Assembly (NCBI GenBank): GCA_949361645.1
Contig: OX442432.1
Location: forward strand, 2,882,598-2,946,597
Length of the DNA: 64,000 nucleotides
Source: Spongilla lacustris
Lineage: Eukaryota; Porifera; Demospongiae; Spongillida; Spongillidae
Direction of reading: 5' to 3'
How positions within the stretch are numbered: position 1 is the first letter of the stretch; each line of letters opens with the position of its first letter. Position numbers and translations under genes: made by a program. The notes beneath the pieces were generated by a model, which did not search any database, had not been told where the DNA came from, and saw only the letters and a program-made list of their open reading frames with translations. This document shows positions 1 to 12,249 of the stretch, in pieces.

Positions 1-1000
1 TGGGGGAGGACTTCTTGACCACTGCTTTGCTGAATAGTGTTTGTCAGTGGTTCATGGAAACGACCACCAAACAACAACATGGGCTGTTGCAGACAGGTAC
101 ACTTATGTATGTGCACACACAGCTGTACACATAACATATGCAAGGACATCACTACCACATAATTATATGCATTGATGCACAATGAAAACAGTAGATTATA
201 AAAGTGTATGTTTTACAGTAATTCAGTTGGTGTGGATGCTTACAAAACTTCTGTCCTTCACTGCAGAGAGGACCAGATTGATCTCTTCAGTAAACCAGAC
301 ATGCAAGCTCTCATCATGTGCTTTGTAACACTACTTCATGTACACATACTTGTATGGATGGCAGCTTGAGACGTTACAAGTCACACACTGCACGCAGGCC
401 TGTACATGTAAGTGATATACTTATGTACACTTTGGGTCTAATTCCTTGTTGTACATTTACATATATATATCAGTGATGTGTACATGTACATGCACATAAA
501 ATTGTTAGGGGGAAGTGATATTCAAGCCTCTGGTATGTGTGCAAGTATCATTTTCACTGGTTAAAACGCTGGAAAAAGAAACGACAAACAGAGCATGTAC
601 ATGTGTGTTAATAACAAATATATGCTAATATTTTTAACAAGAAGTTATGTTTAAAAAAAATAAATACATAACCAATATACTAATATTTTATATGTTAATA
701 AGAAATATACAATGTTAATAGGAAATACAACAGAAAATATTAAGAAGTTAAAATGTCGATATGTGTATCACATACTAATTGTTTGCTTAAACAAAAAACA
801 GAGTATGTTTTTAATTATCTGCTCAGCTAAACATGTCAAATAGTACATATTCCTAGTATTGCCGAAGTTCTATTAATTTGGTAACAATAATTAAATTATT
901 GTAGATTACCTGGCCCTTCCTGGAACTGTTGGATCTGAGATACTACTGCTTTTGGAGATATGAGCTTCCTCACATGCTGCGGATAGATAGGTGCAATGAC
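1..1000. other. AT-rich noncoding stretch
   Basis: I see no supported gene here. A short open frame at 2-96 ends at a possible GT donor, but nothing identifies it. The stretch is rich in A/T runs and TACATGTA motifs. The part at about 286-440 is a diverged copy of 10074-10200: both contain CTCTTCAGTAAACCAGACAT followed by GTCACACACTGCAC. Confidence 0.5.
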
Positions 1001-1047
1001 AACATCAGTGGCAGCTTAGCCACAAGCATAGCATTCCAGTACTACAT

Positions 1048-1710
1048 TTAGATAATACCTTGATACAAGTTAGCCGCTCTAAGGTCAACCAATACCACAC
1101 CCCTTGAGCTCCTCTTCATCACCACCATGATGTCTCTTATACTCCCCTTGTCTTCACGTCCATGCTCGGAAGCCATTGTATCCACCAACATGCTCATTTC
1201 ACCAATTGAGCCTTTCACTTTCAATGATACACTTTGGAAATGTCTCAGCTTACCACAAAGCTGTGCAGGCAAGTCTTGGCTACCTCCCAAGCACATCACT
1301 ATTGACTCTCCACTATTAGTGCTGCCTCAATCCGACCCTTATCGCTTGTGCATTTAAAAGCCTCAATCCCTCCTCAAGGCTGGGTCGCTGGACAGATACC
1401 AAGCCAGGTGTATTTAAAAACAAAGTATTGGCAAGGTGAGATGGCAAGTGGTAGCAAGACCCACATATGTAATATTGGACACTTGTCAGTTCTGAAGAGG
1501 CTTGTGCTTTGTGGATGCCTTCTGTGTAATGGCTTTCTTTGTGGCACCCAGATGTACCATGGCCTTCTTTATGATACCGTGGTCAGAGGTGGCATCAGCA
1601 TCTTCAGAGTGGCGCCCAAATTGGGCAGGGCATATTATATTTTGTAAATGCTTTGACTCTGGATCTCCATGTTCACATATGCAAGCGAGTTCTCCAAGGT
1701 AATATTAGGC
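1048..1710 (-). pseudogene. Possible retroelement ORF remnant
   Basis: On the minus strand an 83-codon open frame (1299-1048) and further open stretches up to about 1708 have protein-like composition (Ser/Lys/Met-rich, no long low-complexity run). They lie upstream of repeats shared with the DIRS-like element at 3.96-5.64 kb, so they could be part of an associated first ORF. I do not recognise the protein. Chance open reading is a fair alternative. Confidence 0.2.
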
Positions 1711-1874
1711 TATCAACTATCTAATCAAATGCCGTTTCAGGGAGTGGAGGTGAAGGGGGATGCCAGTGGCCTCCGGCCACCCCTGATGGTAAACATTTTG
1801 GTGTGGACACCCCTGTGTGGATGTGGACACCCCTGGTGTGGGTGTGGCAGAGTGTGCCTACAGTTGGTTAGCTC

Positions 1875-2090
1875 TGCGCTTGGACCATCACTGGTCCTCC
1901 CTTGTTCTGGCTGTGATCCTGATGGGAGGGGGATGTTTCTTGGCTGTGATCAATAGACACAAAGTATAACAAACACCCAGCCGATATATCATGCTGAAAA
2001 GAAAAGTAGTTGGGACTGTTCTGATTTTTGCGTGCCTGAACCAGCCGTAAACAGATCGGAGAATGTCCTTCCATTTATCCTAGAGTCCTA
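1875..2090. repeat. Diverged duplicate of 4313-4500
   Basis: This segment and 4313-4500 share long similar blocks, for example TTCTTGGCTGTGATCAATAG and the sequence around CCTGAACCAGCC. The copy at 4.3 kb lies inside the DIRS-like reverse transcriptase region, so this one is probably a second fragment of the same retroelement. On the minus strand it has no intact frame. Confidence 0.6.
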
Positions 2091-2719
2091 AAATGCTGTT
2101 AGTAATAAGCTGAGGTTTATGCTTGATATGGAACGTAGGCAAGGAGTATTCAATGGTTAGGACTAGCAGCTTGATCTTGATCTGGCTTCTAGGGTACCCG
2201 CGGTCACCACGTCTGGGGCCTCTGCCCCTTCCTTTACCACAGTTGTACTGCGTAGAGCCCAACCTGTATAGCTAGCTACAACCTTTATCATATCCACTCA
2301 CTTGTTGGTGTAATTTTCTAGTCGTGTGTTTACTCTCGTACCAGCCAAACGGTACTCTCCTCCCCTTCAATTGTGGTTCATTTCAATGCGTCCATTTCAG
2401 CCAATTCTACCAACAAGCCTCTCCGTACGGCAGCTTTACACTCTTCTCGATGGTCACATACACTTCCACCCCACCGCTGTGTACTTGTACATTTATTGGT
2501 AGATTGGTGGAGACAGCGGACCTTTTCACCACGGTTTGATGCACCTCCTCCGTCTCCTGCACGGTGCTCTCCTCAGCCTCTTGCCTTGCATCTTATCCCC
2601 AGGCAATGGGAGACGATGTTTAAGTGAATTTAGTGCACCCCACACAGTTAAATATTTTTGGCCTCTCCCCTATTGAGTCCCTGGATCTCTCTCGTGGCCT
2701 TTTCATTCCAACTGCTACA

Positions 2720-3860
2720 GCCTCTCTAGATTGGGGTATCTGTAGAGATGGGCATCCAACTTGGTGGACTTCTTTCTAGAGATGGTGAAGTAAAAAAAAA
2801 AACTTTACAACAGGAGGATGTGATCGCTGCACTTCTCTTGCCTTAGTGATACTCTATTACTCCTACAGTTTAATTCACATAGCTTTCACCATAGGGGATT
2901 TAGTACACTTCCTGAGACATACATATTAACCTACTGCAAATATGTGTGTGTAAGCTTTTATTTAAAAGAACGTGTCCGTCACACTATGTAGTCACTCTTT
3001 AGCTTTCCCTGGACACCAAAGCACGAAAGGTTTTAACTTGGGCATGCAGTACCTATATGAATGATGTGCCTGAGGAACTGTGTTAATCTGAGGGGGATGG
3101 TCACCAGGTCGACACTGCTATTAGCATCATGCTTTGGTGGGTGATGAATAGAGACAGAGCTTGCCTTGAGCCTGGAAGTGGTCATTGGTGGAAGGAATAT
3201 TTGGGATAGTCTTGGAAGTGGAGAATTGGAGAAGGATATAACAAGTTGGTTGTCTTTGACCTGGAACACTATTGTGATCCGAGGGGTCTTTACACTTTAC
3301 ATTTTGACACATATGCCCCAGTTGCAGCTGATCCCACACTGGCTTTACCAGTTACTACCTGCTGACAGGTTATAATTTATCCCTACCTCCACAGCCAGTT
3401 TGTACCTCAATCCACCTTTGTACCATCCCCGGGAAGATGTAATAAGACATTCCTTGCTATCTTGCCCATTGTCTTAGGCATCCAACTTCCTCAACTTCTT
3501 AAGTAGCAACTGGCCACATGACCTATTCTTACAGACTTGTGCAACTGCCACCCTTGTCTAATAACTTCTTTCTAGTGATGAAAAAACCTTTGCCATAGTG
3601 ATACTCTATCCTTCCCACCGCCGCTCCAATACTTTTTCCCTCTGTGTGTAAGTTGTTCTCTGTCCTTGGACACCAAAGTACAAAAGGTTTTAGCTTGTGC
3701 AGAACCTACATGCATGATGTGCCTGAGAAACTCTTTAAACCTTGGTTACCAGGTCGGCACTGCTATGTATATCTGGATAGTTTGTTGATGGAGAAGGACA
3801 GATCTTGCTTTTACCTGGAAGTGGTTATTGGTGGAAGGAATAGTATCTCCTGATCTGCAA
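2720..3860. repeat. Two diverged copies of one block
   Basis: The block 2720-3200 resembles 3540-3850. Shared landmarks are ACTTCTTTCTAG, TAGTGATACTCTAT, TGGACACCAAAG, GATGTGCCTGAG, and a final block containing GAAGTGG followed by GGTGGAAGGAATA. The arrangement is that of an old tandem duplication or of two insertions of one repeat. Neither copy has a convincing coding frame. Confidence 0.55.
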
Positions 3861-4819
3861 AATGGGATTTAGGAAACAATCTTTTGAAGCCGTTATAGTG
3901 GTGCATGATAGCTGCCAAGTATAGTGTGGATTGCCTGGTACTAACAGCAGTTTAAAAATTGTGTCAGGCTAACAGCAGTTTAAAAATTGTGTCAGGTTGC
4001 AACGGGGAAAAAAAATGCTCTCCCAGCATCTCTTTGCAAGATTGACATGTCCAAACGTATACAGTTGTGCAGTTGAACAGCTGACCCTTACAGCTGACCT
4101 TGCCATGGCTGCGGCCACTACAGCAAAGACCTCCTGCCATTGGATAGACTGCTGTGACATTTGCTGAGGAAACCAGGACCCATCTAAGTATGCATGATAA
4201 CTTTGGGTGCCATAGGTGTCTGTGACGAGATTAAGTTTCTCAGGAGGGGTCAAGGAACATAGCCACATAATTATATGTACAGGAAGGAACTGTTCCCACC
4301 AGCTAGACCAAGTCCTCTCTTGTACTGGCTGTGATCCTTATGGGATGGTAATGTTTCTTGGCTGTGATCAATAGACACAAAAACTATTTACAGCAAAGGA
4401 GAACTTGCTGATAAGAAAGGTAGTTGGGACTTGGTGCTTTTTGCCTGCCTGAACCAGCCATAAATAGATCAGAGAGTGTACTCCAATTTATCCTTGAGCA
4501 GTGGCTGCTGCTGGGTGGCTGAATCCAGGATGTTTACTAAAACCCTCTCAATCCACCTTTGTACCATTGGGCCCTCTCGCTTTTTAAACCCATGGGTATG
4601 CTTGATAAGGTAGGCTGGACGGAAATGGCACACTGATGATGGCCTGCTGGGCCAACAAGCAGGATATCGTCCAAGTAATGGATGGCAGAATCCAATGTAG
4701 GGTCTCAGACATTCCCAACAGATCTCAATCTTTGACCGATGCCGGAACCATGCAAGATAAGCAATGGAAGGGAATGTCTTCCTCTGAGATCTGGTCATTC
4801 AAGCTCAGTCTATTTTGGG

Positions 4820-5466
4820 CAGAGCTGTGACGAATGGGACTCACAGCTAATTCAGCTAGAAAAGCATGGTAACAAAATCCGCTAATTCAGCTAACCAAAC
4901 TTGAAAACCGCTACTTTTCCGCTAGTTCCGCTAGTTCCGCTACCTTCCTCCTCCAACAGTCATTGTCAACATCCCAAAAAATTAATGCGTTAAATTTCGT
5001 GTTTTGCGAATGTAACTCAATAAATAATTAGTACTCCGCACGAATCGAATCAGTGTTTTTAAATTGCTGCATGCAAGTTCAAATATGCAGCGTTCGAATT
5101 CGAATCGAACTTGACACAAGATTGGAGTTCGAATTGGGATTCGAGACGGGCTGCCTGAAATGGCTTGTTCGAGTTCGAATTCGTCGAATCTAATCAAATT
5201 AAATTCGATTCGTGCGGAGCCCTACTCAATACTCTAGTAGACGCCGCTATGTCGCAGCACAAAAGTTCGAATCAACAATAACAAATATTGATTGGTCCCA
5301 ATTTGGTCGTTGCAATTGAAGTTGAATTGGATTTGTGAATTAGCGGAAGTAGCGATTTTCAGAGCATGCCGCTAGTGGGCAATCATTGGCAGCTATTTTC
5401 GCTAACAAAAATTTCCTGCTCACGTCCGCTAGATTCGCTAGTAGACGCCGCTATGTCGCAGCTCTG
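4820..5466. mobile_element. hAT-type nonautonomous element (647 bp)
   Basis: The ends are inverted: the left end begins CAGAGCTGTGACGAA and the right end, read inward, begins CAGAGCTGCGACATA. The element is flanked by an exact 8-bp duplication ATTTTGGG at 4812-4819 and 5467-5474, the target-site length of hAT transposons. The interior is noncoding and full of GCTA-containing motifs (CGCTAGTTC and relatives). It splits the minus-strand DIRS-like reverse transcriptase. A nested palindromic block lies at about 5030-5223, and a 25-bp sequence occurs at 5234-5258 and again at 5438-5462. Confidence 0.85.
5034..5219. repeat. Inverted-repeat element nested in the hAT element
   Basis: A perfect 17-bp inverted repeat, CTCCGCACGAATCGAAT at 5034-5050 and its complement at 5203-5219, encloses sequence rich in ATTCGAATTCG-type palindromes. 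ACTCAATA occurs on both sides (5015-5022 and 5224-5231), which could be an 8-bp target duplication, but five extra bases on the left make the boundary uncertain. Confidence 0.5.
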
Positions 5467-5649
5467 ATTTTGGGGCAACTCTTAGGCCAGATGTCCATAA
5501 GTTGGAACAAGGGTGGATCAAAGTAGGGGCTAAGAACGCGGCAAGCTGGAATCTTCTTGCCAAGTTCTGTGCTATTATGTTATGGTGCTGAAATGCAATT
5601 TCATGGAGTACAGTGTCCAATGGACAACTTCAGGAGGCCTGATACAAGA

Positions 5650-8600
5650 CCTATGTAAGAGCACAGGTAGCTCGCTGCAAGATGACAAGCTGCATGTTGG
5701 CAACCATGTGTTAGCTGAAGTTGTTGGCATAATATGTACTTATAAATCAAACACTTTAGGACAACTGTTTAGTTGTAGTGGTAGAGCACAAACCTAGACC
5801 TCCTTATGCACTATATAAACCTTGTCTTCCATTGCTTGGAACATTTTTTGCACTGCTGTGTACAGGAAAACATCTCTGTAGTCCTTCAGCATAGATTCTT
5901 GTATAGGCCTATGAGTTTTTTCCTCCATGCACACTTATTCAGCCACATAGGACAGTGGTTTCAGGCCCGGGGCAGGCATGCATCCAGTGACAACATAGTA
6001 TGGTGCTTAGTCTACAATATCTCAAACCAGCCACATCAACACCTTCTGTCGGTTATGTACTTGGACTTGACAGACTTCCTTACTGACTCGTCATACATGT
6101 ACATAGTGAGAATATATTTGGAAGTGGGAGGATTCCTACACTAGTAACCATTAGTCAATCACTGGGTTGTCAATATTGTATTCACTTCAGGTCTTTCCAC
6201 ACTAACTATTGTCTCAGTTTAGCCAGCTTTTTAGAGAGCAGCTGCTGTCAAGTCTTGCTTCACTGTCTCCACTGTTTGTTCCACCACCACACGTTATTTC
6301 AGCAGCTGGACTGCTACTACATGCACATTACTCCACCCTTGTGAATGACCACAGCGAGAACACACCTGTGTTTCTTGTTCTTTACATTTGTGGTTACCTG
6401 TTGGTCTTAAATTGGTCCACTTGTTCTCCTGTTCCCCCTGCTCCACATCTCCCCCTATTTGTTGCCAGACATTGCAAATCACCTCCATGTTCTGGCACAT
6501 TGTATACATGTAGCTTTAGACAAATCCAAGTTCCGATATCTCTGTATTTACTCATCTTCCATGTCTTTAATCAGTAAATGCAGCATCAATCCCTCTCCAA
6601 ACTGACCTGTTTCCTCATCTCCATCACTAAGAGGTATGCACCCTTGCCATCCTCCATTAGCTGGTAGAATCTGTCTCTTGTAATGTGACTGTTGATCCTT
6701 CTAGATGATAATTCAAACTTGCCCAGATACTTTCACTTACTGCCAGTCTAATTAGAGAAAAGATTCCACTTCTGACACCATATTTCCTACCTATGCTTAG
6801 TTGTGTTGCTGGTACTTTGGTGCGTATATGACATCCTTTCTCTATCCAAAACAAACACACAACAAAAAATGATCCTGCCCCCCAATATGCATCCAAAAAG
6901 CTGCATCCTGGAAGTGCAGTGAACATATATGATACCTATACGTAAATGAGAGATCTGTAGAGCAGCGCCAACCTTAACTGCAGGATACAGGAAGTCATTA
7001 GAGAATGAAGGCCTAGCTGTGGTATGGGGTGTTCATCATTACAGGACCTACTAGTACATAGCTATATGGGTTTATTTCAGACTCCATTGGAGGCACCATT
7101 TGGGTGTTTTTTACCAGCCTAGTCAAAATCTGCTGAGGTACAACATCCGCAAATAAATGGTTGGGTCACTTTTAAATGCTGCAGCCATGCATCCGGGGTT
7201 GGAAGGTATGCCAGTAGTGAGTGACCCAAGTGCTCCAGATAAAATGGCACACAAAGATGGTTATAGATTTATTAGTTGGCACTGCTTGCCAGGCCCACAT
7301 GGTCTAAAATGCTTCTTACAAAGACAGCACATCATCAATGTAGTACATGGATTCAGAATCTGCCTCTTGATTGCAGATTTGCATTAGCCTCATCATCCAG
7401 TCTAAACAGCAATACAATTAATGTTGCTATCTTTGGTGATAGTAAAAGAAATGGGAACATGTCTGACATGGTGCAATATTCCCAGCAGTATGGCCCAAGC
7501 ATTTGATCAGCACCACCGCCTTCATCAGAAGCACTGCCTGTGGCAATGGGGAGATATGGTCATGCAAGAACACCTTCATTATATTGCCACATGCACCCAA
7601 AGGTACACAACACTCTTACTACTAAGTATTATACAAATCCAGCTACAGTCGTCCTGTCCTCTGTTAAAATACATGCTCCTCGAAGAATGCGTCCTGAACA
7701 GTTGCAATCAATTTGCAAGGCATGGATAACACATGCTTAGGGGTCAGTACTTCCTCAGTTCCAGGAAGTCAGTTTGTTTCGTTCAAGACTACACACATCA
7801 CTGGTTATCAGGGTCACATATGTCCATCAGTCAGGCAGCAGTGGGAGTAATGTCAGTGGAACTACTTCCATAACAAACCACTTCCATAACAAAAAGACGC
7901 AGTAGTTGGGAGTTGTTAACTGTAGTACCAGATGAGCAGCAGCATTATCAGTCCCTTAATAGCATCAACTAGAAGCAAGAAGCTCAATAACAATATACAT
8001 AGTAGAAGTATCCCTCTCAATCATGAGTGGATTCAATGTAAGTACATGTAGTATTCAGTAAAACAGTGAATGTATATGGTATTTGAATTTATTCACAGAT
8101 GTACTGGAGGGCAGTGTAGAGTGGTCGTGGCTTTCCAAATGGTTGGACTATACAGAAAAACACTTGATAAAACACATTCGAGTAAGTATAAACTGTACTT
8201 GATGCTTGCATTATGTAACATAGTTCTAGTTGCAGAATCCATATGAAACTAAAGTTTTGAATATCTCCACACCTGTGGTGCACTAGAACTAACAAATACC
8301 ACCAGCCCAGGGTCAATTTTGCATTATGCTGAGATCAGAGTACTGTTCGGAGTGGAATAGCAGTCTATGGTGCCAGTATGCTCATAGTGAGTTTGTGGTG
8401 AAGAATAAGCTAGCTCAAATAACCTTTTCCAAATAATATCCTCATGGGCCATGTATCATTGCATGAATATACATGTACGATTTAGCTGTGCATATTGTAT
8501 TGGCGATGGATTTGAAGGCAGCATATATTGGTGTCTAATAATAATGCTGTCTTTGTAATGTGATAAATATGCATTTTTACCTTTGATTTCACACCCTATT

Positions 8601-10660
8601 GCCTTCAAATTAGCCCCTCCCTCCTCACACACATGTTCCTAGGCTGAAGCCTGCCCCCATCTGTCCTACTTACTGATGTCTGATGTCTGTACGCTTCCCT
8701 CCTCAATGTGCCTCTCCTAGGTGGTGGATACACTGTGATTGTTGGATAGTGCTGACATTGGAAGGCTGAACCATGGTTAGTTAGTAATTTTTGTATTGGG
8801 CTTTAAATTATGGTGTTGATTTGACTTTGTATGACAATCTAGATTGGTTATTTTAAAGATGTAAACAATGCAAAGGCTGTGTGCTGGGATGATGTGTCTA
8901 TTTGGAATGACTGAGGGTGCCAGGTGTGGGCTTGGAATGATGTGAAAATGTACCGCGATGATCCATGTCTAGTGTGCTGTGCATCAAAGATCTAGATATA
9001 TATATAGGCTCTAACTATTGGTTGAAGTCTTTACATTGATATTTGTTGTTGAATTAACTGATTTGCATATTATCTATATTAATTTTGACATTTCTAGGGC
9101 CCATGCAGCTCAGTTCATCCTCTTACCATCAATGTTCTGCCCAATTCCAGTACTGCATTGTTTTATGACAGGAATGATCTTCATCCTCCCTCCCTCCCTC
9201 CCTCTCTAAATCCTCCCTCCTTCACCTCATTCCTCTTCTTCCACTTCCTCCCCTTTTTCCATTTCTCCTCTATTTTCCCTCCTTCCCCCTACCCTTCCCC
9301 TTTTGTGTGTTTCACAAGGCTACCTTCTCTTCCCCCAAAGATGAGGGACCTATATTGTATATTCAATTGGAGTGATTTCATGGATACCAGACTTAGGTTG
9401 AAAGAAGTACCTTCATCTGTTGGTATGTAGTAATATGTATATCTCAATCCTTCCTCCCTGTAACCATATCATCTATCCATTTCATACTGCTAGCTCCAAC
9501 CATGTGATGGGCTGGTGGTCTATCACCAAATGTTGAGATATGATCTGTGGATGATGTGGTCATGCACAAAGGAACAAGCGAAAGCTGAAGTATCTGTGGA
9601 AATAAAATTACAAGGTGCATTACAGGACTCCCATGTGTGTGTATGTTAGTATGGGTATGTATGTATTATTGTACACATGTATACATATGCATGTGCCTTA
9701 ACCAAGGGTCTTTATTTTCAAGTCTTCTGTGCTTCAATTCAATCTTCCAGTAGGGGGCCACTCCTGGCACAGATGTATTGAATGTCTCGGCACCTGTGGT
9801 GCACTGGAGCTACCTAAGGCATTTCTAAAGTTACAACCACAAACTGGATCGAGAGGTGAACAATCCAAGAGAATGAAGGCCTTACAGAAAGAGAGGGAAG
9901 GAGGGGAAGAGGGAGTGGATGGGAGGGGGAGCAAGAGTGGGATGAGTTAAAAGCTTGAGGAGATAGTGGGCATTGTTGGTGCTCTGCTTGAACATAAATG
10001 TATATAACAGTGTGGCGGTGAGTGTGCTTTTATTTTTAGGTTGGCCACAGTACACTCACTAAAGGGGGATAGCTCTTCAGTAAACCAGACATGCAGACTC
10101 AGCTTGTGTTTGTAGGTAAGTATGCATCTGAGGTTAGAAGTCACACACTGCACATACATGTACAGGGGATATTTTCATGTACACCCTTTTGGTCAGATTC
10201 CTTGCATGAACTGTGTTTTAGTTGCACATGGAAATGTATGTTTATGTACATGCAGCAGAGCATTGCTACGGTCTACTATAGTCCATAGGTGGGCGTGCTC
10301 CAGCTGCTGAATCCACCTCACTTGTAAGTTTTTTGATGGGCTATGATGATAGGATGTGCTTGCCTTGTACTTCAGCTGGCTTGTCTGCTGTTGTCTGCTA
10401 TTCTGCTCCAGTCAGCTGTTGCGGTAAGCGCACCTTACTTGGGTACCAATAACTGCTATTATTATTTTTAGAAATTAAAACATTCACTTTCTAAATATGT
10501 TTATCTGACACTTGAATCGGACTAGACACTTGAAATTTGATTTGAAGCATCAAAAATAGTTTTTACCCTACTTATTATTAATATGAATTGAGAAAGGTGC
10601 ATTAATAGAATTGCCATTCTTATCAACATGTAATGGAAAAGACCTTTTTTATTGGAAATG
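5650..10660. other. Long region without a supported gene
   Basis: No open frame here is convincing. A weak reverse-transcriptase-like box (YIDDV on the minus strand near 7345) suggests more decayed retroelement. A pyrimidine tract lies at 9180-9305. GCACCTGTGGTGCACT-like sequence occurs near both 8268 and 9790, so part of 8.2-8.3 kb and 9.77-9.83 kb may be the same repeat. The segment 10074-10200 is related to 286-440. Confidence 0.4.
9180..9305 (+). repeat. Pyrimidine-rich tract
   Basis: About 125 bases are almost entirely C and T on the plus strand, starting with repeated CCCT units and ending in CCCCTTTT. It is simple-sequence DNA; the open frame across it is composition-driven. Confidence 0.8.
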
Positions 10661-10713
10661 AATGAATATTTTTAAAAAGAAGTTACAAGTATACACGACT
10701 TTGTTTTTTTACA

Positions 10714-10842
10714 GTGATGCTCATGAGCCTATTGTCATCATTGAGGAAGCACCATCGGTTGAGAACCCTCCTGTGGAAGTTCCATGCACATCCCATCAAC
10801 TCAATAGTCAACTGTCTCATCAAGCCGTCTGTCAAATAAGCT
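10714..10842 (+). CDS. Possible terminal exon of an unidentified gene
   Basis: A T-rich tract ending TTTTTTTACAG precedes an open frame that begins with DAHEPIVIIEEAPSVENPP and ends with a TAA stop after about 42 codons. Acidic and proline-containing composition, a good polypyrimidine-AG acceptor and an in-frame stop suggest a last coding exon. No upstream exon could be joined with confidence and the protein is not recognised. The 22-bp satellite starts about 70 bp downstream. Confidence 0.35.
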
Positions 10843-10913
10843 GATAACCTGTCCAGTCACCTGTTAACCTGTTAAGCCACCTGTCAAGCCAAGTCACCTA
10901 TCACACAATATGT

Positions 10914-12240
10914 ATTGTCCTGTGGTATAATATAAATATATGTACAGTCCTGTAGTATAATATGCACAGTCCTGTGGTATAATATGTTCTGTTCTGTGGT
11001 ATAATATGTGTATGATATGTACAGTACATCCTGTTGGTATAATATGTACAGTCCTGCGGTATAATATGTACAGTCCTGTGGTATAATATGTACAGTCCTA
11101 TGGTATAATATGTTCTGTTCTGTGGTATAATATGTGTATGATATGTACAGTACGTCCTGTTGGTATAATATGTACAGTCCTGCGGTATAATATGTACAGT
11201 CCTGTGGTATAATATGTACAGTCCTATGGTATAATATGTTCTGTTCTGTGGTATAATATGTGTATGATATGTACAGTCCTGTTGGTATGATATGTACAGT
11301 CCTGCGGTATAATATGTACAGTCCTGTGGTATAATGTTCTGTGGTATTATGTTATTGTATAATATGCACAGTCCTGTGGTCTACTGTCCTGTGGTATAAT
11401 ATGTCCTGTCCTGTGGTATAATATGTACAGTCCTGTGGTATAATATGTCCTGTCCTGTGGTATAATATGTACAGTCCTGTGGTATAATATGTCCTGTCCT
11501 GTGGTATAATATGTACAGTCCTGTGGTATAATATGTCCTGTCCTGTGGTATAATATGTACAGTCCTGTGGTATAATATGTCCTGTCCTGTGGTATAATAT
11601 GTACAGTCCTGTGGTATAATATGTACAGTCCTGTGGTATAATATGTACAGTCCTGTGGTATAATATGTACAGTCCTGTGGTATAATATGTACAGTCCTAT
11701 GGTGGTATAATGATATGTACACACTGCTGTGGTATATGATATATGTACTGTCCTGTGGTATAATATGTTCTGTGGTATTATGTTATTGTATAATAATCAC
11801 AGTCCTGTGGTCTACTGTCCTGTGGTATAATATGTCCTGTCCTGTGGTATAATATGTACAGTCCTGTGGTATAATATGTCCTGTCCTGTGGTATAATATG
11901 TTCTGTGCCTGTCCTGTGGTATATTATGTTATTTTGTAGTCCTGTGGTCTACTGCTGTCCTGTGGTATAATATGTTAGAACTGTCTTTGGTATAATATGT
12001 TCTGTCCTGTGGTATAAAATGTACAGTCCTATGGTATAATATGTACAGTCCTGTGGTATAATATTCTGTCCTGTGGTATAATATATACAGTCCTATGGTA
12101 TAATATATGTTCTGTCCTATGGTATAATATATGTTCTGTCCTGTCTGTTGTATAAATACGTTCTGTGCGTGTCCTGTTGTATAATATGTTCTGTCCTGTC
12201 TTGTGGTATAATATATGTAGTCATGTGGTAGTAAGTTCTA
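10914..12240. repeat. 22-bp satellite array with higher-order structure
   Basis: The array is built from a 22-bp unit whose core is CCTGTGGTATAATATGTAC. A 126-bp higher-order period is visible: the variant start TGTTCTGTTCTGTGG recurs at 10985, 11111 and 11237. From about 11396 to 11600 a 44-bp dimer alternates GTCCTG and GTACAG variants. The right third (11700-12240) is more diverged and irregular. Long minus-strand open frames through 11347-11724 arise because the unit lacks stop codons in those frames; they are not genes. Confidence 0.95.
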
Positions 12241-12249
12241 TATAGGATT

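Larger units (their letters stand above)
3960..5640 (-). pseudogene. DIRS-like reverse transcriptase/RNase H remnant, interrupted by a hAT element
   Basis: On the minus strand the order is a reverse transcriptase core with the catalytic box YLDDILLVG (near 4680), then LISKFSFAVNSF (near 4400), WWEQFLP (near 4290), and an RNase H-like block with LVTDTYGTQSY and QSIQWQEVFAVVAAAMA (4230-4100). The stretch 5475-5640 continues the reading upstream of the hAT insertion, for example PYFDPPLFQLMDIWP. Several stops and frameshifts are present, so it is dead. The wording of the RNase H block is like that of tyrosine-recombinase retrotransposons (DIRS/Ngaro group), where RNase H follows the RT without an integrase. 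I saw no recombinase domain, so the assignment to DIRS is an inference; another RT order is possible. Confidence 0.55.

Noticed and set aside
7160..7400. Reverse transcriptase with YIDD box on the minus strand
   Set aside because: Only the YIDDV string is suggestive; the surrounding reading does not keep RT motifs well enough for a feature.
11347..11724. Long repetitive ORFs in the satellite
   Set aside because: They follow from a stop-free 22-bp unit and have no start or splice context.
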